Source of the DNA: Phlegmacium glaucopus
Taxonomy: Eukaryota; Basidiomycota; Agaricomycetes; Agaricales; Cortinariaceae
Reading direction: 5' to 3'
Assembly (NCBI GenBank): GCA_015039465.1
Contig: MU130578.1
Location: forward strand, 3,961 to 67,960
Length of the DNA: 64,000 nucleotides
Shown: in pieces, positions 23,415 through 33,800 of the stretch
How the letters are laid out: each line of letters starts with the position of its first letter
How positions within the stretch are numbered: position 1 is the stretch's first letter
Position numbers and translations under genes: made by a program
Notes under the pieces: model-generated
The model's input: the letters and a program-made list of their open reading frames with translations, nothing else
Databases searched by the model: none
Told to the model about the DNA's origin: nothing

Positions 23415-24039
23415 GCACCTGTCTCATATGTACCAGATAGTGTATAGATGCCTTGGTGGAATCATAATGAGTAATTGGGTAGGTGTGTTCAAAAAGAGCC
23501 AAATATAACCTTGTGTCATAGGTTTCTGAGATAAAATTATCTTAATTGGACATTTTGGTGAGTATGAGTCATAAAAGTAGGATGCAAAAAGAATTGTAAG
23601 TCATAGGCTGCTGTGGAATGACATATTCACTCTGAAGTCATAAAATGACATATAGGGCTACACCATTAAATTATGACCAAACTCAGTTACTTGACAGGTA
23701 CTTCCCTATACTACCTTTCCTCACCTCCTGAGATACATACTCCATCAACCTCATTAATTCTTTTTGAAGCCTATGCTCACTTAGTACTCTCACCTTATTG
23801 TGCAATTAGAACCATTTTACCTGGAAAACCTATGACACAAGGGTTAGATTTGGCTCTTTTCGAACACACCTACCCAATTACTCATTATTATTCCACCAAG
23901 GCATCTATACACTATCTGATACATATGAGACAGGTGCACGGCATGTCATAGTACACAGAACACCTTTCAGATAAGGTATATGGTAAAAAAACATTGAGAT
24001 GACTGATTGAACAATTTAGTCGGGGCTGGTCCAACCCTT

Positions 24040-25480
24040 GGCACCCTGTCTAAATTTTATTTCCATTATTCAAATACAATGTTCCTTATCAAAAATGATT
24101 ACAAAATGCACTGTATTTCCGTCATACACTGTTTCTTGTATTTTACAAATTATGTATTACTGGTGCCAGCTGCCAGGGTTGAATAAATGGCCAGTCCCAC
24201 CATTGGCACATTGTCTGGCCCTCACTCCCATGATGCTGGTGTAATTTTTCTCTTCAAATACAATTAAAAATCATATTTGATGTCCCAAATATACTATTTC
24301 TGGTATTTGAAAAATTATGTATGGCCAGTGCTGGTTGCCAGGGTCAAACCACTGGCCAGCCTGACCATCAGCACATTGTCCGACCTTCATTTACATCATG
24401 CCAGTGTAATTTTCAGTGTCAAATACAATTAAAAATTGCATTGTATATTCTAAATATACTGTTTCTGCTGTTTTAAAAATTATGTATTGCTGGTGTCAGT
24501 TGCCGGGGTCGAACAAATGGCCGGCCTGACCATCGGCACATTGTCCGGCCTTCATTTACATCATGCCGGTGTAATTTTCAGCTTCAAATGCAATTAAAAA
24601 TTGCATTTTATATTCTAAATATACTGTTTCTGCCATTTTAGAAAGTATGTATTGCCTGTGCCAGTTGCTGGGGTCGAACCAATGGCCGGCCTCACCATCG
24701 GCACATTGTCCAGCCTTCATTTACATCATGCCGGTGTAATTTTCAGCTTCAAATACAATTAAAAATTGCATTTTATATTCTAAATATGCTGTTTCTGCTG
24801 TCTTAAAAATTATGTATTGCCGGTGTTGGTTGCCAGGGTCGAACCAATGGCCAGCCTGACCATCGGCACATTGTCCGGCCTTCATTTACATCATCCCAGT
24901 GTAATGTTCCCCTTCAAATGCAATTAAAAATTGCATTTGATATCTCAAATATACTGTTTCTGGTATTTTAAAAATGATGTATTGCTGATGCTGGTTTCCA
25001 GCCTCAAACGACTTGCCAGCCTCACCATCGGCACATTGTCCAGCCTTCATTTACATCATGCCGGTGTAATTTTCCCCTTCAACTGCATTTTATATCCCAA
25101 ATATACTGTTTCTGGCATTTTAAAAATGATGTATTGCTGGTGCTGGTTGCCAGCCTCAAAACACTTGCCGGCCTCACCATCGGCACATTGTCCGGCATTT
25201 ATTTACATCATGCCACTATATTTTTCCCCTTCAAATACAATTAAAATTTGCATTCTATATTCCAAATATACTGTTTCTGCTATTTTAAAAATGATGTATT
25301 GCCAGTGCCAGTTGCCGGGGTCGAACAAATGGCCTGACCATTGGCACATTGTCTGGCCTTCATTTATATCATGCCGGTGTAATTTTCCCCTTCAAATACA
25401 ATTAAAAATTGCATTTTCTCTTCCAAATATACTGTTTCTGCTGTTTTAACAATTATATATTGCCAGTGCCGGTTGCCAGG
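24040..25480. repeat. Right satellite array, inverted relative to the left
   Basis: About eight to nine units of the same satellite lie in reverse-complement orientation (TTACATCATGCCGGTGTAATTTTC, TATACTGTTTCTG, AATTATGTATTGCCGGTG). Long apparent open frames here arise from the repeat itself. Confidence 0.8.
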
Positions 25481-26008
25481 GTCCATTGGCAGTGGACACT
25501 GGCACTGACAATTGAAACCGGCACTCAAAGTGACACTCACACCGGCATGATTTACAGTGGACACTGGCACTAGTAGTTCACAGCCGCATTTACAATTGAC
25601 ACTGGCACTGGCAGTTCACACCAGCACCTACATACCAGCACTGATGGTGGACACTGGATCATCATATCCTTGTCACTGATGCTGGCACCGGCCACCTCAG
25701 ATATCAACCCTTATGCTCACTGATGGCTGCTATTATGACTCTAGGACATCAGAGAGAAAGGTACAATATATATGTATGGATACCAGCCCTGCCTGTGGCC
25801 TAGGGATGGGCCCGGAGCTGGCAGCAGCATACACTGTTGGCATTTTAAAGGCATTCGTTGAATCCATAGACCACAGCACAGTGTGTATTTCTCTATATGG
25901 TAGGTGATATTCCTGGATTCAAGGGGTTGCGGGAATCCGTACCATACAGCACACTGTGTCTGTTCCGGGAATTGTACCATACAACACACTGTAGTGTCCT
26001 TACCTGAT

Positions 26009-26346
26009 CCGGGGTGGCTGGGACTCCTCCTGGTACCAGAAGTAGTTGTGTTTCCAGAAAGCTGCGACCTGTCCTCTGCCATGTTTATCAGGTCAATTTG
26101 CACATAAGTGGGCTCAGATGGAGATGGAGTCCTGTTCACGTTGGTGAGGAGGAGGCCTGCTGATGACCAAGTCTGGGTTTGAGTACCGCGTCGTGTCGCT
26201 GGTGGTGGTTTCTTCCCCATCTTTTCTGGGAGTTCTTTTGACATCTGGTGTGGTTTCGGCAGATGTATACTGATAAGGACCTTTGAACAGACGTAGAATA
26301 GAGGAGAAAGTGTGCTAGCTACTACTGTATTCTGAACCATTCTCAA
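26009..26346 (-). other. Open frame flanking the palindrome, unassigned
   Basis: A minus-strand frame encodes a Pro/Ser/Thr-rich segment (KKPPPATRRGTQTQTW; PSPSEPTYVQIDL) and runs into GGATCAGGTAAGG at the palindrome tip. It might be an exon or a retroelement gag N-terminus cut off by the insertion. No homologue is recognised. Confidence 0.2.
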
Positions 26347-26859
26347 ATTTCCCTGCCTGAGGCATGGGAAAGTAAAAGATGATCGTGGTACCAGAACAAG
26401 GAGTGGTCAATACAATATATTTGCTTATTTGCATTATTTTACAGGTTAAATGGCACAATGTACCTGTATCTGTAATAAAAATATTTATTCAAGTCACCAA
26501 CACAATATATTTCCAATTATAAGTACATCATTTTTTGGTCCGGCATAGTACATAATCAATAATATGTCTCATTTACTTTATAACTTCAGGTTTTATTAAT
26601 ATTAATATACTCCTATTACAAGAATCCAATTCAAAGTTGTCACTAGTTGGCAAAATGATTTAGTAGTATTTTTTCTTTTCATGTTTACTTTTAGTGATGT
26701 CATAGTTATAACATTAAACACCCAAACTTCTGGCCTCAACTTTCAAGGTATATTTATTTCTAAGAAATAAGATGTAATTTTAGAAAATAAAATTTAAAAT
26801 GAGAATTACTTGTCTAATTGGTGATATCCTAACAAAAGTCTATTTTTAACTGGTTCTTA
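26347..26859. other. No gene seen
   Basis: AT-rich non-coding sequence. Confidence 0.35.
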
Positions 26860-27020
26860 TGGTTCTGAACTGTTCTGAACCAGAACTGAACCAGTAGAAC
26901 TGGTTCTGTTGGTTCAGTTCTGTTTCTGTTTCTGGTTCTGGTTTTTCTAAGTGGTTCTGGTTCTGGCTCTGAAAAGTGGGTGCTGAACCAAACTGAACTG
27001 AACTTTGGCATCCTTAGAAC
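26860..27020. repeat. GAACCA/TGGTTC minisatellite, right copy
   Basis: Dense GGTTCTG / GAACCAGAACTG tandem phrases end with GAACTTTGGCATCCTTAG, the inverted match of AAGGATGCCAAAGTTCA near 13710. Confidence 0.55.
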
Positions 27021-28764
27021 TTCTGGGCTTAGCCTTGATTATGAGATCAAGCACTATCAGCAACCAATTGAGGACTTTTCAAGGTGGCAATGCCTGTCCC
27101 CATTCCACCTCCAGCCCTGGTTATTGCACCCAAGAAAGTGGTAGCACTGGCTTCCACTGCTCATAGTGCTCAGTGACCATCTGCTTCAGTCCCTGTTATA
27201 CAACACTCTGAAGCTGAAGCCATCAGCCATCCTAAGCATGAGATTCATCCACTGCCTCCCAAGGACTTACCTTACACCAATGTGTCCAAGATACATTGGA
27301 AGATGGAGAGCAAAGGGGAAGAAGGCAAAAGTGAGGAAGAACATCAATGTACATGGCTATAAACTCTTTGATAACTGCCACATTATGCCATGCATTTGCT
27401 AGATCTCAATAAAAACACTCCTCACTATCAGAGTGCCGATGGGTCTATTGCTACACTGAGGATGATAATGATAACAAACAATGGGGATACATGGAGACAG
27501 CTTCATTTGCCAGAAGTAGTAGTACTTGTGGGTGAGGGCCATCACTCCACGTGGCATATACGAGTCCCTTCAAATGAACTTATACTGGTATTTTTACAGC
27601 GTCTTCGTGAGCGTTGAGTTTCTTAAAGAGGCCAGGGATTGACAGTGAGTAAATTGTTTTTGCGCGGCAAACAAGGCCATCACCATCAACATGTGCAATC
27701 ACAGAAGTTACCAGCAAGTCTTGTGTTACCTTTGAAAGCCACATCCGCTTATAAGAACAAGCCCCTAAAGGGGACTCGTAATATATCTGATGTTTAGACT
27801 CCTTAGTTGAATATGATATTTTAAAAACTCCCTTAATCTGTCTGTGATGCTATTAGAATATTAGTCTATACCAGGACTGACTAGTTTTGGAGAGTATTAA
27901 CCTAGCCCTATATAATATACTATTATACTATATAGCACTATGGAGTGCTTTCTAGCATCAAGCCATTTTGGGATAGCACTTGACAGCACTATAAACAAAA
28001 GAACCTTTGCTATGATTCTATGATGCTGTCCAGTGCTGTCCGGTGCTGGTCAGCTGACCCCCAGTTTGCTGATGTGGTATACATTTGGATGAATTAAATA
28101 GCATGATTGAATCTCAAAGTACATAGGAGAACATTTATATAACATTTATTTAATATTCTAGCTGCTTGGTTTAATCTAATGGACTCTTGCATTCAGAAAA
28201 CTTAAGAAACTAATTGGCACTGGGATGGGCTTGAGTCGGCTCATGCCCGGCTCACGGCAACACTAACTGCAAACAACCGTGACACAGTCGCTGATGTAAT
28301 ACTATTAGACGTGTGGTGACCGTTGGGTATAGAAAGTTTGAGGAGATGTGATCGAGATTTCAGTGCTTTTTTCAAGATCATTAGGAAATCATTAGGAAAT
28401 ATTTCACTCCGGGAAGGCCCGACTCACTGAGTGACCGTAAGCGGCGATGCAACATCAATTTGCAATGATGTGATAATTTGGGAGTACCACGTGATGAGGA
28501 AAGTCATGGTCGTTTCACAGTCACTGACTAGTCACTGACTTTGACTAGTCGTCATGACCTGACTTTCGACTTTCAGTCACCGACTATCCAACACGGACTG
28601 GCAGATAATAGCTCACATAAATTGGAGGTAAAGCGAAAGGCATGCCGCAATTTCTGTTGTAAGGGGTCCCGCAAGTTTCCGACATTGGACCAAGGTTTCG
28701 CCGGGACTGGACTGCCGTTTCATATAAGACTTAAATATGGAATTACGACTTGAAGGGATATCTG
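27021..28764. other. No gene seen; esterase upstream region
   Basis: No supported gene. Short open frames near 27166-27617 look incidental. The last 300 bp are the esterase 5' flank. GACTTTGACTAGTC-type short repeats lie near 28520-28580. Confidence 0.35.
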
Positions 28765-31367
28765 ATGTCTGCTCTTGCAAAATTTCTCCCCCTCACGTTC
28801 CTTCTTTATTCAAGTTGTGCTGGAGCTCTATCTGCTGCTAATACAGGACCTGTGGTTCAATTGAGTTATGGATCGTTCCAAGGAAACGCAACTGGGGATC
28901 TAGTGGAATTTCTGGGAATACCGTTTGCTGCCCCGCCGTATGCATCCTACTCAAACTGTGCTTGTGCCCCCTGTTGACTAAAAATTCACTTTTTCTTGAA
29001 AAGCATTGGGAATCTCCGATTTGCTCTTCCGAAACCGCCTCTAAAATTCGCTGGAGTCCACCAAGCTACTAGTTTTGGAGCAGCTTGCCCACAGCAAATA
29101 GTAGACATATCCGCTGTTGCAGGCCTCGGTTCAATCTTAGGCAATCTTTCTACTATATCTGAAGATTGTAGGACTGCCACCTACGCTTACTTCCTTGATA
29201 TATTCTAACTAATATGATGTCATCTTGAGGTCTTTTTATCAACATCGTTAAACCAGCCACGATTCCCTTAGGAAAGAAACTGCCAGTGCTTTTCGTAAGG
29301 TCCTAAACGTTGATTTTTTACCACTGACCCTAATATCCATTCTAGTGGATCTACGGCGGTTTGTATCTCGCAGCTTCAAAATACCATCAATGACTGGAAT
29401 AATATTCTGCTTAGGTGGCTTCGAAGACGGGGATACCTCTATATACCCAGGTGACTCCGTCGTCGCTCGTTCTATAGCTTTAGGCGAGCCTGTGATATAT
29501 GTATCTGCCAATTATCGAGTCAGCGGTACGATTTCTTCTTGTGTGATAATGATGACGACTCGTCTTCATTGGGCAACTATCTAGCTCTTGGATTCCTCGC
29601 AGGAAAGGAAGCGCAAGCTGCAGGAATTGGAAATGCAGGTCTCAGAGATCGTGCGCATCTCGCTTACTGTCACATTATATTACACTATGCTAATCAAACG
29701 CAGAGCGTTTCGCAATGGAATGGGTCCAGACACACATTAGTGCCTTCGGCGGTGACCCCGACCGAGTTACAATGTATGCAAACTCGACCAGAGTCTGGGA
29801 TAGTTTTGAACATCTTTCTTTCACTCTAGTTGGGGCGAGAGTGCAGGTGCCGTATCCATTGGTTTACACCTCGTCATCCACGATGGAAATCCTCAGGGTC
29901 TCTTCCACGGAGGGTTCATGGTACGGTCGTTGTCTGAAACCCTCTATTGATAAAACAAGAAACGAAAAAAAAATCCTATAGGAGTCCGGTTCTCCCATGT
30001 CTCTGCAACACATTACAGATCAACAACCCTTGTTCGACCAACTCGTGGCTGATACTGAATGCACTGGATCTGCCGACCTGATCGCCTGCTTGCGCAGTGT
30101 TTCGTTGGATACTCTGATGACGGCTCTCAATAAATCCCCTAACGTATTCTCATACACAACTCTGCTTAGATGGCAACCTAGTGTGGACGGTCACCTCATC
30201 GTTCGTGATCCTTTAGTAGCTATTTCAAAAGGTCTATACGCAAAGGTACGTCTTCAATTTTATACATATACCTGCTGTAGAGATGTGAGGTTGAGGATAT
30301 TTTCTGACAGGTTCCGTTGGTTACCGGTGACTGCGATGACGAGGGAACGTATGTTGAATCAAGACAATCAAATCATTCCGAGAATTGATATTTTTGGCAG
30401 CATATTCTCTTTCACGACTACCAATATTACGTACGTACCCCTGCGGTGTGCCACAGCACCCGCTCCTACTCACGAAATTTATCTTTATGAATAGCAACAA
30501 CGCAGAGTTCTTGGATTACGTTCAATCCAAGTATGTAACATGGCTTCTGTTTACCACGCACGGTCGTCTAAATCCACGGCAGCTATTTCAATGGATCGCT
30601 TACAGCAGAGCAGCTCACTGAAATTGGCCTGGCATATCCCGACGACGTAACACAGGTGGCTCTTCTGTTGCCTATTACTTTGGAAAGATTCTCATTTATT
30701 TATCTGAAATATTTCTTTAGGGATCTCCCTTCGACACTGGAACCTTGAATGCTGTAACGTGAGCTATATCAGACTTAAAAGGTGACTCGGCTAATGAATA
30801 CTCAGTCCTGAATTCAAGCGACTAGCTGCCATTCAAGGCGACATTATATTCCAAGCACCTCGCCGATTCCTCCTGGAAGCTGCTTCAAAGACACAACCTG
30901 CATTCGCTTTCTGTATGTTCTTTACTCCTTTATTTGTCACGTTCTAAAACATCTTGATTGCCTTTTTGTTAGTGTACAAACGTGGCAAATCTATTCCAGG
31001 GCTTGGAGCGTTCCATAGTTCTGATATTCCCGAATTCTATGGTAATGGCACTGCTCCAGACTTCATTGGAACTGATGCTCTTGGTATGTTTTTCAGACCT
31101 TTGTTGCCATCTATGTCCTTGCTGATTTTACCACGATGTTACTACTATTCAGTCAATTTTGCCAATACTGGTAACCCCACTACTCCACACAACCCTAACA
31201 GTCTCCTCTCCGCTGTAGACTGGCAACCATGGGGTTCGTCGGCTGATCATCCGCTTTTGACCTTCCTGGACCCTGCTCCGAATGTTACCATCACATTCGA
31301 CAACTACAGAGTACCCGGGATGAATCTGTTGAACAACATTACATTACAGCTTATTTCTTCCTGTTGA
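28765..31367 (+). CDS. Secreted type-B carboxylesterase/lipase
   Basis: Seventeen exons give 554 aa: 28765-28937, 29004-29167, 29230-29294, 29346-29358, 29415-29525, 29585-29650, 29704-29773, 29830-29920, 29982-30245, 30311-30348, 30401-30430, 30495-30530, 30583-30655, 30721-30758, 30806-30912, 30973-31083, 31153-31367. Every junction keeps frame. A hydrophobic signal peptide covers about residues 1-21. Landmarks of the COesterase alpha/beta-hydrolase family are FLGIPFAAPP, SEDCLFINI, WIYGGGF (oxyanion hole), the nucleophile elbow WGESAGA (Ser about 225) and FHSSDI with the likely catalytic His (about 461). It hydrolyses carboxylic esters outside the cell. Substrate cannot be read from sequence. 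Length is normal for fungal secreted lipases of this family. Exon 4 is only 13 nt. Confidence 0.9.
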
Positions 31368-31552
31368 ATTTTTGGGTAGCGCCCTTGTTCTAGAGTTCTT
31401 TCCTGTGTAGTTCCAACGAGTTTGGAAGTTTGAAAAAAGAAAACCGATTCTGACCAGAACAACTTCTGGCTCTCGGTTCTTCCCCATAGTGGGAGTATAG
31501 AGAACAAGAAAAACAGCAGTAAGGTATCAAATGACTAGTAAACAGACATCTA

Positions 31553-33634
31553 CTAAGGGGCTGGAACTCTTAACTGAGCCGTCGCCCCATCTAGTCCAGT
31601 TCCAACTTCCTTCAGGTCGACTTCCAGGTTTCCATCAATCCCAACGATGAACTGAACTTCCACCCTAGTAAACCACTTCCCTTTATCCTTGCCTTTCCCC
31701 TTGATTTGAATCCCAAGCTTGGCGTTCGTTTCAACCGCACCCAATAATACTTCTTTACTCAATGTCCGATGCTTCACTTCTATTTCTTCCTCTTCCTCTT
31801 CATCATCGTCCTCATCAGATGTTGATGGTATAATCTTCTCCACTCGGATGCCCTCCTTCACCTCCCACACCTCAAACGCAATCCGTTTGGAGTTATCTGT
31901 GAGCTCTACGTCAAAAGACACGATTCTGCGAGCAGGGAGAGCCGTTTCTTTCTGAATAATCGGTATCCAGGTTCCTCCCACTTCTTTGCCCTCCTCCGAG
32001 TCATTAGGGAGCAAAATCCCAAGCGTACGCGTAGTTGCTTTCACTGCATTCATCTTCGTCTCACGAGAGAAGGCCTCTTGCAGCTCGGCCTCGTTATCGT
32101 CGATAGATGATATAAGCGCAGCTTGGAAAGCACATCCGCGAGCCAAAATCGTTGTTGGATCACCAATGCCTCCACCCACAACCGTCCCGCGCGAAAACGG
32201 TGTCTCGACGCCCTCCTTAAAACCGCCATTCAAAGAAACGCATTCGTCGAGACCAGGTAAACAAGTAGTTCCACCCACGTACACGATTTCGTCTACATCG
32301 TGAGCGTCTACACCTGCATCGGCAAGAAGAGCGCTCACAGCAGAGGCAACGGCTTTATAGACAGTGTTGACCACCATATCAAACCTCATGCGATTGATGG
32401 AGCCTGTGTAATCCACGCCGTCTTTCAACGATTCAACGGAACAAGTAGCTGCTCCTGGAGAAGCACTGATCGTCCTTTTGGTGTGTTCAATGGCCAGGCG
32501 GAGTTTCGCTTCGGCACGTTTGTCAGAGACGTCGGTAGAAGGACAGACTGTCAATGGTGTTTTGGACTTTTTGGTGAAATCGGTAGCGAAGAACTTGATG
32601 AGCTTGTCGTCGATTTGGTCTCCTCCGATGTTGGGTGAATGTGAAAATGCGAGGACATAAGTCAAACCTTCTCGTACAGAAAGTAGAGAGAGGGATAGAG
32701 AGGAAGAACCGAGGTCCACAACGATCTGCGTGCGATCTGCTTGGAGATTAGTGCTCCAAAGCTCGGTGGTAGTGGTTGCTGCCGCTGCACCAGCTTCATC
32801 CAGTAATTGGAGGACGTTAACGCCAGCATCAGTAGCTGCTTTTTCGAGAGCTGTACGCTGGGCCTCGGTGAAGGTAGCAGGAACGGTGATAACAGCTCCT
32901 TGAATTTTCTTGCCGAGAAAGTCTTCGGCGGATTGGATGAGAGATTTGATGAAAATGGTGGCAACATCTGATACGGAAAGAATGCGCTCAGCAGGTATGG
33001 GTTCTGAGCGAGGCGTGGGTGCATGTGAAGCAGCGGGAGTAGTGAAAGCCGACGTGGCATGGCTAGGTGGCAGAGGCTTTGGTGCAGGTTGTAAGATCTG
33101 TACTTTGTAGGCTGGTTCGTCTGAGATATTAGGATGCTGAATCACAGGTGCGGAAGTAGTAGACTGCGATTGGGGTATTTCGGAGAATCTTGAAAACGAT
33201 CAACACAAAACTTAGAATGAAATAAAAGAGGCGTACTTTTTACCAAGGAGATTCCGGAAGCCCGTGATTGTGTTTTTTGAGTTTTTAACGAGCTGTTGCA
33301 TGGCTTGGTTTCCGATATACTTTTATCGTTCATTGATCAATATCATATCAATTTAAAGGAGATATCGAAGATTTCAATCACCATTTCCTCGCCCTGGAAC
33401 GCTACTGCGCAAGCTATCTGACGTTCTCCATCTTCATTAGCAATACACTCTGCCAATCCTTCCTATTAATCGTCAAAATTGTCTGTACCAAGTCCAAGCA
33501 ACAGCGTCCTTCACCTTTGTAAAGACAGCAATGGAAGCGAATGAATTGCCAAAGTTAATTCCTACGACTGGCGGTAGTTTTGAGACCGCTATGGGCGCTT
33601 CAGCGCTGCCGTTTGGAACAGCTTTTGTGGTCAT
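31553..33634 (-). CDS. SSZ1: Ribosome-associated Hsp70-like chaperone Ssz1
   Basis: Four exons (minus): 33515-33634, 33382-33462, 33237-33319, 31553-33188, giving 639 aa. The N-terminus has the Hsp70 ATPase start PPVVGINFGNSFASIAVF, then DGERQIACAVAF and YIGNQAMQQLVKN. Further motifs are GAVITVPATFTEAQR, LLDEAGAAAA, TQIVVDLGSSSLSLS, SHSPNIGGDQIDDKL and VDEIVYVGGTTCLPGL. The C-terminal substrate domain is short and atypical, as in Ssz1, the Hsp70 partner of zuotin in the ribosome-associated complex that stimulates Ssb on nascent chains. It is longer than yeast Ssz1 (about 540 aa) because of a Pro/Ala-rich linker and an acidic DEDDDEEEEEE stretch. It shares a 166-bp divergent promoter with UBP14. 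Confidence 0.85.
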
Positions 33635-33800
33635 CGACAGAGATATTGAGCAAAAAGAAGAAAGGAAAAAAAGAGGTGGTTGCCGAAGAGAAAAAAAGTT
33701 TAGATGAAAAATAATATTACACACTGCACGTGGCTTTACGATCACGTGCATTGTTTGAAAGATTCTGATGATCATAACTTGATCGCAGTCATCGACCTCC
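33635..33800. promoter_or_regulatory. Bidirectional promoter between SSZ1 and UBP14
   Basis: The two start codons (33634 minus, 33801 plus) are 166 bp apart. Both 5' UTRs and both core promoters must fit here. No clear TATA box was seen, which fits housekeeping genes. Confidence 0.6.

Larger units (their letters stand above)
21352..26002. mobile_element. 4.65-kb foldback element (giant palindrome)
   Basis: The left arm (21352-23015 plus 23415-23530) and right arm (about 23820-26002) are colinear inverted copies. The tips read TAAGGACACTACAGTGTG at both ends. The subterminal zone repeats CAGTGTG(T/C)CGTATGGTA-like phrases three times. Each arm then carries an array of ~165-bp satellite units, then a single-copy zone (GTTCTGTGTACTATGACATG). 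A ~290-bp non-palindromic centre (23531-23819) has no convincing gene. The left arm is split by a solo LTR. Tips beginning CACTACAG and subterminal repeats recall CACTA-type elements, but the class is not established. Confidence 0.75.

Noticed and set aside
24931..25449. 172-aa open frame in the right satellite array
   Set aside because: It is made of repeated satellite units, and other units contain stops.
21740..25480. CRISPR array
   Set aside because: Unit length (~165 bp), no regular short repeat-spacer pattern, inverted arms and a eukaryotic context.
31719..32660. Plus-strand open frames antisense to SSZ1
   Set aside because: They mirror the minus-strand codons of a clear Hsp70 gene and have no splice or domain support.
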